In this document: positions 8,249-16,588 of the stretch, piece by piece
Layout of the letters: every line of letters begins with the position of its first letter
Numbering within the stretch: the first letter of the stretch is position 1
Assembly (NCBI RefSeq): GCF_000024265.1
Contig: NC_013204.1
Coordinates: forward strand, 2,484,501-2,548,500
Length of the DNA: 64,000 bases
Source: Eggerthella lenta DSM 2243
GTDB taxonomy: Bacteria > Actinomycetota > Coriobacteriia > Coriobacteriales > Eggerthellaceae
Direction: 5' to 3'
The notes under the pieces: generated by a model
Seen by the model: the letters and a program-made list of their open reading frames with translations, nothing else
Told to the model about the DNA's origin: nothing
Database searches by the model: none
Position numbers and translations under genes: made by a program

Positions 8249-9154
8249 GTGGAGCTTCATCAGTTGAGATACCTGTCAGCCGTGGCGCATTGCGGAAGCG
8301 CGGCGAAGGCCGCCGAGGAGTTGTACGTCTCCAAGCAGGCCGTCTCCAAGGCCATCCGCTCGCTCGAGCACGAGACGGGGTTCGAGCTGTTCGACCGCGA
8401 CGACGGGATGCGCCTTACCGAAAACGGCCGCGAGATCCTCGTTCACGCCGAAGCGGTGCTGCGCGAGCTGGACGAGATCGACTTGTACGTGCAAGCGCAG
8501 GGCGCGGGCGCGCGGCAGACGGAATCGCTGGCCATCGCGTTCAAGTCGTTCCCGCTCGATTACCTATTTTTCAACAAGGGTCACGAAGCGGTGGCGCACA
8601 TCGACGAGTTCGTCTACCGCACGCCTGGGTGCTCCGTCTCCACGTTCAAGATGTCCGATACCGCCATCCTGAACGCCCTGGAGGAAGAAGCCATCGACCT
8701 CGGCTTCGTGCACGGAACCTACAAGCGCCCCGGCATCAGGCTCGTGCCGCTCGGCCCCGTGGAGACGCGCGTGATCACGCTGAGGTCCAACCCCTTCGGC
8801 AGGCGGGCGTCCGTCCGCATCGCCGACCTCGAAGGGGTTCCCATCAGAAGCCCCTTCGACTTCGATCTGTTCACCAACGCCTTCATTACCGCCTGCCACG
8901 AGCACGGCTTCGATCCGAGCTTTCGCGAAGTGCCGTTGAACGACGAGGCCATCGACGCGTTCTGCAGCGGAGGCGGGGTGCATCTGCAGCCTTTCGATCC
9001 GCGCATGGAGAAGGCCTACCCGCAGTCGGTCTTCCTGCCGTTCCATCCGAGCGACCGGATCGAGCTGCCCCTGTGCCTCGCCTATCGCGAGACGCTTGCG
9101 AAGCCGCTGGCGCTCAAGCTGGTCGGCTTCATCCGCAACGGCATGCGGCGCTGA
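8249..9154 (+). CDS. LysR family transcriptional regulator
   Basis: 301 residues from a GTG start with GGGGAGGT just upstream. The N-terminal winged helix-turn-helix is typical: LRYLSAVAHCGSAAKAAEEL, VSKQAVSKAIRSLE, FELFDRDDGMRLTENG. The rest is a periplasmic-binding-like effector domain. Its ligand cannot be told from sequence. The gene follows the flippase by 39 bases and converges on a Tat-exported flavoprotein gene. In Eggerthella-type genomes such regulators often accompany substrate-specific reductases, so control of that neighbour is a fair guess, though convergent order is less usual for LysR targets. Confidence 0.9.
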   Translation: MELHQLRYLSAVAHCGSAAKAAEELYVSKQAVSKAIRSLEHETGFELFDRDDGMRLTENGREILVHAEAVLRELDEIDLYVQAQGAGARQTESLAIAFKSFPLDYLFFNKGHEAVAHIDEFVYRTPGCSVSTFKMSDTAILNALEEEAIDLGFVHGTYKRPGIRLVPLGPVETRVITLRSNPFGRRASVRIADLEGVPIRSPFDFDLFTNAFITACHEHGFDPSFREVPLNDEAIDAFCSGGGVHLQPFDPRMEKAYPQSVFLPFHPSDRIELPLCLAYRETLAKPLALKLVGFIRNGMRR

Positions 9155-9195
9155 GCGCGGCGCGCCGGAAGCCGATCCGACGCGCCGACGCAACC

Positions 9196-11046
9196 CTACT
9201 GGGCGTCCAACAGCGACTTCGCCGCGATCCACCCGGTGATCCAACTGGTGCCCACCCCGCCGAACACCGTCGAGTTCCAGAAGCAGCCGTAGTTCGCCTC
9301 GCCCGACAGGCCGCCCGCCGTGGTGGCGTTGGCGTACAAACCCTCGATGAGCGAGCCGTCCTCGCGCATGACCTGCAGATGCTCGTCGGTGCGCAGGCCG
9401 CACATCGTCTTCGCCATCTGGCTGCCGATGATGGCCCCGTAGAACGGCGGCTTCACCACGGGATGCAGCCACGAGGGGTCGTACGGCGTGGACATCTCGT
9501 CATCCACGCCCTTCTCGCACAGCTCGTTGTACTCTTTCACCGCGCGCACCAGCACGTCGCGGTCGAGCAGCAGCATATCGGCCAGCTCCTCGATGGTGTC
9601 GGCCTTCTTCACGGCGCCGCGCTCCACCGCCTCGTCGACCTCGGCCAGCCAGTCTGCCGACACGAGGCCCTTCGTGTCGATCAGCGTGCTCGGGTCGGTG
9701 ATGGGAATGCGGTTGCGGTCGGTGCCCTCGTCGGTGAGCACGTTCTTCTCGAACACGGTGGTCGGGAAGTCGGAGTCGCAGATGGAGTACACATGATGTC
9801 CCACCGCCGACATCCAGGCCGCGCAGTTGCTCAGGTCGCCCATCTGCCCGCCCGGGTTCGCGAACAGCTCCTGCGTGGCTGCGAAGTACGGCTGGCGGTT
9901 GCCCCGCTTGTCGATGATGAGCCACGGGTTGTGGAACAGCTGGCGCTCGCCGTGCCAGAAATAGTGCCAGAACTGGCCGTCGCCGCCGGCCGTCTCCTCG
10001 TCGATGGCGCCTTCCCAACAGCTCCACGAATCGAAGCCGGAGAAGTCGGCGCCCATGCCCAGACCCATGCGGAAGGCTTCGCCCGTATGCGACGGCATGG
10101 GACCGCCTTGCACGGTGCCCTCGTAGGCGCTCGGCAGGTAGGCGCGGATCAGGTCGCGGTTCATGCCGAAGCCGCCCGCGCACAGGATGACGCCCTTCTC
10201 GGCCTTGACGTAGCGCTCCTTGCCATCCGGCCCCTTGGCCACGACGCCCACCACGCGACCGCCGTCAGCCACGAGCTTCTCGCACTTCGTGGACAGGCGG
10301 ATGTCGGCGCCCGCTGCCAGCGCAACGGCTTCCATGGCGTTCGTGGGGTTGTTCATGCCCAGCACCACGCTCTGCTTGCCGGCGTGGACGTCGGCGTCGT
10401 GCCAGATGGGCCCGAAGCATTCCATGTTCATGCCGTCTTGCTCCATGATCCAGTCGCACGCGGGACCGGACATGAGCAGCTGGTTCATGAGGAACTTCTC
10501 GTCGATGGAGTAGGCGTTCTGCTCCTCGTACATGCGGGTGAACGCCTTCACGTCGGGCGGGAACGTGGGCACGCTGAACTCCAGCGCGTTCTGGTCCTTC
10601 GAGCCGCCGAACACGTTGGCGAACGTGCAGGCATGGCGGCTCGCACCGCCCACCTGGCCCTCTTTCTCGATGCCGATGACCTTGAGCCCCTGCTGGGCGA
10701 GAAACGCCGTGGCCACGATACCGCCGCCGCCCACACCGACGATGACCACGTCGGCCTCGTCGTCCCACGACGCCGGCGGCTCCACCGGCAGGATGGGCGC
10801 CGCGTCGGGCAGGTTGGCGTCGTGCACGCGCTCCACCAGGCGCGCGGTGATCTCGTCGGTCGGAGCGGCGGCGTCGGCGGCAGCCGCCTGCTTCGATGAA
10901 GCCGGTGCTGCGGCGCATCCCGTCAGCGCCATTCCGCCCAGCGCAGCGACGCCGGCGGCCAAGCCGCCCTTGACGAACGTCCTGCGCGAGAAGCCGCCGT
11001 TCGCGTTGTTCGATTCCCCATGATTGGTTGTTGCAGACGTATCCAC
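9196..11046 (-). CDS. Tat-exported FAD-dependent reductase lipoprotein (FAD_binding_2 family)
   Basis: 616 residues. The N-terminus has a twin-arginine signal (SRRTFVKGG, Arg21-Arg22) and a lipobox LTGC with Cys44, so the protein is predicted to be exported folded and lipid-anchored. The FAD-binding Rossmann motif is VVIVGVGGGGIVATAFL near 100-116, with GIEKEGQVGGASRHA after it. The family includes fumarate, urocanate and many respiratory reductases. Two catalytic signatures are altered. Where fumarate and urocanate reductases read HHTMGG, this reads MAKTMCGL. Where they have HGxNRxGG, this has SGEANYGCFWN. Fumarate is therefore an unlikely substrate. No haem or FMN domain is fused, so an electron donor must be encoded elsewhere. 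Confidence 0.9.
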   Translation of the reverse strand: MDTSATTNHGESNNANGGFSRRTFVKGGLAAGVAALGGMALTGCAAAPASSKQAAAADAAAPTDEITARLVERVHDANLPDAAPILPVEPPASWDDEADVVIVGVGGGGIVATAFLAQQGLKVIGIEKEGQVGGASRHACTFANVFGGSKDQNALEFSVPTFPPDVKAFTRMYEEQNAYSIDEKFLMNQLLMSGPACDWIMEQDGMNMECFGPIWHDADVHAGKQSVVLGMNNPTNAMEAVALAAGADIRLSTKCEKLVADGGRVVGVVAKGPDGKERYVKAEKGVILCAGGFGMNRDLIRAYLPSAYEGTVQGGPMPSHTGEAFRMGLGMGADFSGFDSWSCWEGAIDEETAGGDGQFWHYFWHGERQLFHNPWLIIDKRGNRQPYFAATQELFANPGGQMGDLSNCAAWMSAVGHHVYSICDSDFPTTVFEKNVLTDEGTDRNRIPITDPSTLIDTKGLVSADWLAEVDEAVERGAVKKADTIEELADMLLLDRDVLVRAVKEYNELCEKGVDDEMSTPYDPSWLHPVVKPPFYGAIIGSQMAKTMCGLRTDEHLQVMREDGSLIEGLYANATTAGGLSGEANYGCFWNSTVFGGVGTSWITGWIAAKSLLDAQ

Positions 11047-11306
11047 GTGATCCCTCCGGTCACTCGAATGTATGCGGTGCCAAAGCCGTGCAAGGCCCAG
11101 GCATCGTCGCTGATGTCCCTCGAGGCGATGTTTCGTTCAACACGTGTTTCAACGCTGCAAGCGTATCATGGGGCGGTCGCCTCCCCCGTCATGCATGCAT
11201 TGACGGCCCGGCAACTTCTCGTTGTCGCAAGGGAGCGCTGTCGCAGCTGCGCGAGGGATGGCGGGGAGGCGCTGCGTCGACGGGTTGGCGGGTTGGCGGG
11301 CGGTTG

Positions 11307-11481
11307 GCGGGTTGGACGCGAAACGGCTCCTATGACAGTTTCGGCGGTCGAGTCGGGTATCGACGGTCGCACGTGGATTTCGTCACCTGGGATCATACGA
11401 CCGCATGAGGCGATAAGGCGCGTCAAAGCAGGTCGAAGCCGCCTTGCGATTGTCATGGGAGCCGTTTCGCGCCCAACCCGC
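11307..11481. repeat. Inverted repeat with 31-base imperfect arms, possible MITE or structured RNA
   Basis: Arms 11307-11337 and 11451-11481 match at 29 of 31 positions as reverse complements and enclose about 113 bases. Just to the left (about 11281-11316) are short direct repeats of the unit GGTTGGCGG. No target-site duplication is obvious. There is no credible coding sequence inside. Confidence 0.55.
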
Positions 11482-11529
11482 CCCCACAGCTGCCTGAAAA
11501 ATGCCCCGCCGCACGTTTTCACAAGGCGA

Positions 11530-11695
11530 TGTGCAGCAAAAACGAGGTTTTGGCACGAGGAGTCCTCGCACCCGAGACGGCACCGCGGCAAAACCCCAGA
11601 TGACACTCGACCGCGCCCCGGAAACACGGCACCCGACCTCGAAAACACGTCGTCCCAAGCGGTCAAGACTGCCAAAACCTCGTTTTTGCTGCACA
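11530..11695. repeat. 166-base element with perfect 26-base terminal inverted repeats
   Basis: Arms 11530-11555 and 11670-11695 are perfect reverse complements. The triplet CGA flanks both outer ends (11527-11529 and 11696-11698), as a 3-base target duplication would. It is too short for a transposase and reads like a miniature inverted-repeat element. A perfect 13-base palindrome (CGAGGA-G-TCCTCG) lies inside next to the left arm. Confidence 0.55.
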
Positions 11696-11734
11696 CGAAG
11701 AGCGGAAGGGGCGGAGCGGAGTGGCCCGAAACCG

Positions 11735-11975
11735 ATTTCAATCCCCGCACCTTTCATGAGGGTGCGACCGTCGGCATGGCTGTGGCGCAGTGACTTCGAT
11801 ACCAATTTCAATCCACGCGCCCTGCATGAGGGTGCGACCGCCGGACGCCTTGACCGGCTCGATCCCGTAGAGACTTCGATCCACGCGCCCTGCATGGGGG
11901 TGCGACTTCAAGCTTCGGGTCTGCCGCCTTGAGCCAATCGAATTTCAATCCCCGCGCCCTGCATGAGGATGCGAC
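11735..11975 (-). CRISPR. Short degenerate CRISPR array, type I-C-like repeat, four repeats
   Basis: Four 34-base repeats lie at 11735-11768, 11805-11838, 11873-11906 and 11942-11975, with spacers of 36, 34 and 35 bases. Read on the minus strand each repeat opens with GTCGCA and three end in GGATTGAAAT; the third ends GGATCGAAGT. This is the pattern of type I-C repeats. The middle can pair with itself weakly. Every repeat differs from the others at one to several positions, so the array looks old. In type I-C orientation the leader would lie at higher coordinates. There is no cas gene anywhere in the window. Confidence 0.85.
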
Positions 11976-12641
11976 CGCAACGATCATGGCATAGAGAAGG
12001 AATCGAGCACAATATCCTGCATTCCGTGCAAGCAGCCAACCGCACTGTCTCAACCTCGACGATCGAATCGATCCCGCATCGGGTGCGAACCTCCCGCATC
12101 GATCATGTTCGCCTTTGATTCGCACTCAGTCGAATTTGCAGCATCCTCCGCCGCCGCTTTTCGCAAAGAAGGCCCTGCCGTCATCATGACTGCAACGAAA
12201 AGGGCGTCTCCTGAACAAAAATCGCCGACGTTGGATGCTTTGCTCGACCATCGCCCCAGCCAAAGCCTCCCCCGCAATCAACGTGCAGGGAAAACGCCGA
12301 CGAACAAGCGGGCAAGAAGAAGCGCGAGCGTTCACAACATCGAACGTCGACGCTTTTTGTGCAAATTCGGCCGATGACAAGCCGCCCGATACGGCAAGCA
12401 GCGCGCACATGGCCGCCGCGGAATCCTGGTATGATCAGGCCGATATGGCTATCCTCACTCAAGAATATAGCAGTCCGGAAGTCGTCCGACCTGCGGTTTC
12501 ACAATCGCACCGGCGGACATGGCCGACCGAAGGCGCGCAAAGGCTCGCATATGGACGTGATCTTGCCAAAATTTCGAACGCACCCCGCTCAGGACACCGA
12601 TCTTCCTCGCGCGCGCCGGACGGCCCTCCCCCGAAACGCAA
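11976..12641. other. Non-coding stretch between CRISPR array and asnB-like gene
   Basis: About 670 bases without a gene I can support. Overlapping short open frames occur on both strands near 12105-12410 but lack ribosome sites and recognisable sequence. A weak imperfect inverted repeat involves 12214-12234 and 12341-12362. The part next to the CRISPR array would be its leader if the array is read on the minus strand. Confidence 0.4.
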
Positions 12642-12667
12642 CGCGCCCGGCTGGTCGGCCGGGCGCG
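12642..12667 (-). terminator. Hairpin after the asnB-like gene
   Basis: Perfect 10-base GC arms (12642-12651 and 12658-12667) around a six-base loop, 20 bases past the stop codon on the minus strand. The following T-rich tract is poor, so it is a weak or factor-assisted terminator. Confidence 0.5.
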
Positions 12668-12687
12668 CACACTCCAACACAGTCGCT

Positions 12688-14649
12688 TTACGCCACCTGC
12701 GTCTTCGGCTTCAGCTGCTCGCTCGATTTCCCGAAGAACACCTCGTACCAGCACAGGAAGCAGTAGATGTTCCAGATGCGCATCATCTTGAGCTTGCCGC
12801 GACCCTCGACCGTGCTGAAGTCGGCCGACTTGTGGTCGTCGAGCATCTGCACGAGGTAGTCCACGTTGAAGAACTCGTGCGCGGCCTCGCCCGTGAACGC
12901 TTGCTTGATGCGGTCGTAGTACAGGTCGGTCTGCAGCCACACGGTCAAAGGCGTGATGAACGGCTGCTTTGGCATGTTCGCCACCTTCTTCTGGAAGCCC
13001 AGCTTGCTGGCGGCCACGCGCAGCGCGTACTTCGCGTGGTCGTCGTCCACGCGACATGCCGTGGGCAGCTGCAGCGCCACGTCGAGCACCTTCTTGTCCA
13101 AGAACGGCACGCGCAGCTCAAGCGACTGCGACATGGACATCTTGTCGGCCTTCAGGCAGATGTCGAACGGCATGTAGCTGACCATGTCCACGTACTGCGT
13201 CTGCGTGATGATGTCCAGGTTCTGCTTCGCGGCCTCGTCGAAGTGCGGCTTGCACCACTCCCACGGCTTGCAGGGGCCGTCGTAGTCTTTCAGCACGTTG
13301 GGGATCTCGTCCCACATGTAGTTCATGCTCGCGCGCTGGTAGCTCTTCTCCGGCCCACCCGAGCCGCGCATGGCGAAGCGGCGCCCGTGGAAGGACGGCA
13401 GCTTCTCGGCCACCGCGCCCGCGGCGGCGCGCAAAGGGCGCGGCACCTTGAAGTACTTGTCGAACTCGAACTGGTCGTGGTAGATCCAGTAGCCGCCGAA
13501 CAGCTCGTCGGCGCCCTCGCCCGACTGCACCACCTTCACCTGTTCGCGCGCCAGCTTGCTGACGAAGAACAGCGGGATGGCGCTGGGTGCGCCCAGCGGC
13601 TCGTCCATGTGGTACTGCTCGGTGGGCACGATGTCAAGGAACTCCTGCGCGTCTACCTTTACCTGCCAGTTCGGCAGCTTCGCCCACTCGGCGAAGGCGG
13701 TGGCGTCGTCCAGCTCGTTCAGCTTGATGTCGAAGTCGGGCAGCGCGTTGATCTCGGCCAGCTTGTCCTCGCAGCCGATATCGTAGCCCACCGAGAACGT
13801 CTTGATGTCGGGCGCGTGCTGGCCCATGCAGTACGCGGCCAGCGAGCTGTCGATGCCGCCCGACAGGAAGCTGCCGATCTCCACGTCGGCGATCTCATGC
13901 GCCGCCACCGACTCGTCGAACACGCGGTTGATCTCGTCGGCCCACTCGTCCAGACCCTTCGACTCGTCGATCTTGTACGTGATATGGTAGTAGCACTCGA
14001 CGTTCAGCTTGCCGCCCTCGAACACCATGAAGTGGCCGGGCAACAGCTTGTGCACGTCCTTAAACATGGTCTGCGAGTCGTTCATGTACTCGAAGCACAG
14101 GTACTGCGGCAGCATCTCGCGGTTGAGTTCCTTCTTGAACGCCGGGTGCGCCAGAAACGCCTTGATCTCGCTGCCGTAGATCAGACGGTTGCCGTCGTGC
14201 TGGTAGTAGAACGGCTTGATGCCGAACAGGTCGCGCGCGCACACGAGGCGCTTCTTCGGCGCGTCCCAGATGGCGATGGCGAACATGCCGCGCAGCTTCT
14301 CGAACACGTCGGTGCCCCACGCCTCGTAGCCGTGGACGATGGTCTCGGTGTCGCCGTTCGTGACGAACTCGTAGCCCAGCGCCTCAAGCTCGGCGCGCAG
14401 CTCCTGGAAGTTGTAGATCTCGCCGTTGAACGTGACGGTCACCGTGCCGTCGGCGTTCTGCATGGGCTGGCGCGAGCCCTCGAGGTCGATGATGCTCAAG
14501 CGGCGGAAGCCCATGGCGATGTCGTCGTCCACGAAGAAGCCCTCGTCGTCGGGCCCGCGATGGGCGATGCGATCGGCCATGTCCTTGACAACGGCCTTGT
14601 TGGTATCGGTATCGTAATCGACCGCGGTGAATCCCACGAATCCGCACAT
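12688..14649 (-). CDS. asnB: AsnB-type glutamine-hydrolysing asparagine synthase / amidotransferase
   Basis: 653 residues. The start is fixed by the catalytic Cys: MCGFVGFT places Cys2 as the class II glutaminase nucleophile, and AGGAGGAG lies just upstream. Residues ~1-210 are the glutamine amidotransferase domain (RRLSIIDLEGSRQPM, TFNGEIYN). Residues ~240 onward are the synthetase domain with the PPi loop LSGGIDSSLAAY and the later GEGADELFGGY. Ammonia from glutamine is passed to an adenylated carboxylate. The plain reading is asparagine synthesis. The divergent neighbour is an ATP-grasp carboxylate ligase, a pairing also seen for the AsnH and Asl enzymes that amidate D-Asp in the Enterococcus faecium peptidoglycan cross-bridge. 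That alternative is inference. Confidence 0.9.
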   Translation of the reverse strand: MCGFVGFTAVDYDTDTNKAVVKDMADRIAHRGPDDEGFFVDDDIAMGFRRLSIIDLEGSRQPMQNADGTVTVTFNGEIYNFQELRAELEALGYEFVTNGDTETIVHGYEAWGTDVFEKLRGMFAIAIWDAPKKRLVCARDLFGIKPFYYQHDGNRLIYGSEIKAFLAHPAFKKELNREMLPQYLCFEYMNDSQTMFKDVHKLLPGHFMVFEGGKLNVECYYHITYKIDESKGLDEWADEINRVFDESVAAHEIADVEIGSFLSGGIDSSLAAYCMGQHAPDIKTFSVGYDIGCEDKLAEINALPDFDIKLNELDDATAFAEWAKLPNWQVKVDAQEFLDIVPTEQYHMDEPLGAPSAIPLFFVSKLAREQVKVVQSGEGADELFGGYWIYHDQFEFDKYFKVPRPLRAAAGAVAEKLPSFHGRRFAMRGSGGPEKSYQRASMNYMWDEIPNVLKDYDGPCKPWEWCKPHFDEAAKQNLDIITQTQYVDMVSYMPFDICLKADKMSMSQSLELRVPFLDKKVLDVALQLPTACRVDDDHAKYALRVAASKLGFQKKVANMPKQPFITPLTVWLQTDLYYDRIKQAFTGEAAHEFFNVDYLVQMLDDHKSADFSTVEGRGKLKMMRIWNIYCFLCWYEVFFGKSSEQLKPKTQVA

Positions 14650-14907
14650 ATGATCGGCTCCTCCTGCGTGCGCGCCTGCGCTTCTCGCGCGGCGGGTGCG
14701 TTCATATCCTTCGGTATGATACGCCACCGCCGCGCAATCCCCAAGGGCGGCGATGGAAACCCCATATCCAGACGCAGCCCCCAGCCCGCGGCCAACGGAT
14801 CGCCGCCCCGCGTTTCTCGGCTCTTCACGGAGATTCGCTTCCCGCGCCACGCCGAAAGCGAGCTATGGGATAATGCTGCGGTATACCGTACATAAGGAGA
14901 ACCCGAC

Positions 14908-16194
14908 ATGCCCGCTTCACCCCGCATCGCATCTACCGCCGACGTCGCGCGCCGATTGCAGCCCGTCGTCGTAGGCGGCGACATCCTGGCCTACAGCTAC
15001 GTCCGCGAGCTGCACCGCGCCTACGGCGTCGAGCGCACCATCGTGCTGGCCACGCAGGACATCAAGATGCTGTCGTCGAGCCGCTTCACCGACTACCGCC
15101 TGGAGCCGCTCATCCACGAGCCGGAAGGCCTCTACGACGCGCTCGAGCGCGTGGCCGCCCAAGTGCGCGCCGAGGACCCCGACCGCGTGCTGCTGGTGCT
15201 GGGCTGCGACGACTGCCACGCGCGCATGCTGTCGTCGGGAAAGCCGCGCTTGGAAGCGGCCGGCTACACGGTTCCCTACATCGACTTCGACCTGCTCGAC
15301 GACATCACGCAGAAGCGCCGCTTCTACGAGCTGTGCGACGAACTGGACATCCCCTACCCCCGCACCTGGTACTTCGACTGCGGCGAGAGCGGCCCAGCCG
15401 AGCTGCCGGTGCAGGACTTCCCCTACCCGCTGATCGCGAAGCCGTCGAACTCGGCGCAGTTCCAAGACGCCGACATCCCCCGCAAGCGCAAGATCTACGA
15501 GATCGAAAGCGCCGAGGAGCTGGCTCAGGTGTGGCGCGACATCCGCACCTCCGATTACGACAACGAGCTGGTGCTGCAGGACTTCATCCCCGGCGGCGAC
15601 GACGCCATCCGCACGCTCACCACATTCTCGGACGCCTCGGGCGAGGTGCGCGTGGTGTCGGGCGGCGTCGTATGCCTGCAGGACCACGACCCCACAGCAC
15701 TCGGCAACCCGCTGTGCATCATGGGCGAGCGAGAGCCCGAGATCATCGCGTGCGCCAAGCGCTTCCTCAAGCGCACGGGCTACCGCGGCTTCGCGAACTT
15801 CGACATCAAGCTGGACGAGCGCGACGGCTCGTTCCGCTTCTTCGAGGTGAACACGCGCTGCGGCCGCAACACGTACTACATGAGCCTGGGCGGCCAGAAC
15901 TTCGTCGAGCTCATCGTGCGCGAGTTCCTGCTGGGCGAGACCATCGACTACCGGGAGGCGTACGATCCGTTCGTCTACAGCTGCGTGCCGCGCTACGTGC
16001 TGGATCGCAGCATGGAGAACCGCGCGCGCCTGCAGCAGGCCCTCGAGACGCTGCGCCGCACCCCCGAGCCCTACCCGTTGCACTACGCGCCCGACTCGTT
16101 CATGCACAACGTCTGGGCGAAGGTGATGCACGTGAACCAGATCCCCAAGTTCAAGCGCTTCTACTGGGACACCGACGGCAAGCAGCTGAAGTAA
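14908..16194 (+). CDS. ATP-grasp carboxylate-amine ligase (possible D-aspartate ligase)
   Basis: 428 residues, ATG preceded by AAGGAG. An N-terminal domain (PVVVGGDILAYSYVRELHRA) leads to an ATP-grasp fold: FPYPLIAKPSNSAQF, NELVLQDFIPGGDDAIRTLT, and the metal-binding FRFFEVNTRCGRNTYY near residues 310-325. ATP-grasp ligases join a carboxylate to an amine through an acyl phosphate. The overall layout resembles D-aspartate ligases and related carbamoyl-phosphate-synthase-like proteins rather than biotin or purine enzymes. Sitting 258 bases from and divergent to an AsnB-type amidotransferase, it could attach an amino acid such as D-Asp to a peptidoglycan precursor, which the partner then amidates. 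Substrate unproven. Confidence 0.75.
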   Translation: MPASPRIASTADVARRLQPVVVGGDILAYSYVRELHRAYGVERTIVLATQDIKMLSSSRFTDYRLEPLIHEPEGLYDALERVAAQVRAEDPDRVLLVLGCDDCHARMLSSGKPRLEAAGYTVPYIDFDLLDDITQKRRFYELCDELDIPYPRTWYFDCGESGPAELPVQDFPYPLIAKPSNSAQFQDADIPRKRKIYEIESAEELAQVWRDIRTSDYDNELVLQDFIPGGDDAIRTLTTFSDASGEVRVVSGGVVCLQDHDPTALGNPLCIMGEREPEIIACAKRFLKRTGYRGFANFDIKLDERDGSFRFFEVNTRCGRNTYYMSLGGQNFVELIVREFLLGETIDYREAYDPFVYSCVPRYVLDRSMENRARLQQALETLRRTPEPYPLHYAPDSFMHNVWAKVMHVNQIPKFKRFYWDTDGKQLK

Positions 16195-16221
16195 CGAATC
16201 ACGCGGAAAGGCGGCGCGCCG

Positions 16222-16584
16222 ATGAAGATGAAAGCCTGGGAGTGGGCGGTTTGGATCGCGCTTTGCATCGCGCCGCTCGCCGCTGCGGCGGCAGCGCTCG
16301 GATCGCTGCCTGACACCATCGCGCTGCATGCCGGCGTACACGGCGTGATCGACCGGTACGGCTCCAAGTACGAGACGCTGCACATAGCGGCCATCCTGGG
16401 TCTTCCCAACCTTGCTCTCATGCTCGTCTCTTGGAAAGCGCCTGCACTCTTCGCCAAGGGAACCATCCACGGCGTCGACAGCCCTCGCAGCGCACGCATC
16501 CTCTTCCTGGTGATCGGCTCGATCGAAACCATCATCGCCATCGGGGTGGTGCTCTCGTTCGGACGCGGCGCCCTCGCAGGCTAG
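16222..16584 (+). CDS. Small membrane protein with DUF1648-like segment
   Basis: 120 residues with three hydrophobic helices. After the first helix comes LPDTIALHAGVHGVIDRYGS, the pattern of the DUF1648 domain found at the start of SdpI-type immunity proteins (proline, His-containing loop, then DRYGSK). Full SdpI proteins have further helices, so this is a minimal version. It follows the ATP-grasp gene by 27 bases with AAAGGCGG as ribosome site, so the two may be co-transcribed. Biological role unknown; resistance to a membrane-acting peptide is one possibility from the family. Confidence 0.65.
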   Translation: MKMKAWEWAVWIALCIAPLAAAAAALGSLPDTIALHAGVHGVIDRYGSKYETLHIAAILGLPNLALMLVSWKAPALFAKGTIHGVDSPRSARILFLVIGSIETIIAIGVVLSFGRGALAG

Positions 16585-16588
16585 CGCC

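Noticed and set aside
7351-10899. An 1182-codon plus-strand frame over murJ, the LysR gene and the flavoprotein gene
   Set aside because: It crosses three well supported genes and gives an Arg/His/Ala-rich product with no motif; shadow frame.
11383-11895. A 170-codon minus-strand frame across the CRISPR repeats
   Set aside because: Its repeated peptide (APSCRARGLK and similar) is simply the translated CRISPR repeat, a common false gene call.
12105-12410. Two overlapping opposite-strand short open frames
   Set aside because: No ribosome site, no recognisable domain, and both in a non-coding island.
12235-14895. An 886-codon plus-strand frame opposite asnB
   Set aside because: Antisense shadow of a GC-rich gene; the asnB frame has full catalytic motifs.
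16222-16584. Complete SdpI immunity protein
   Set aside because: Only the DUF1648-like start and two further helices are present; the SdpI C-terminal half is missing.
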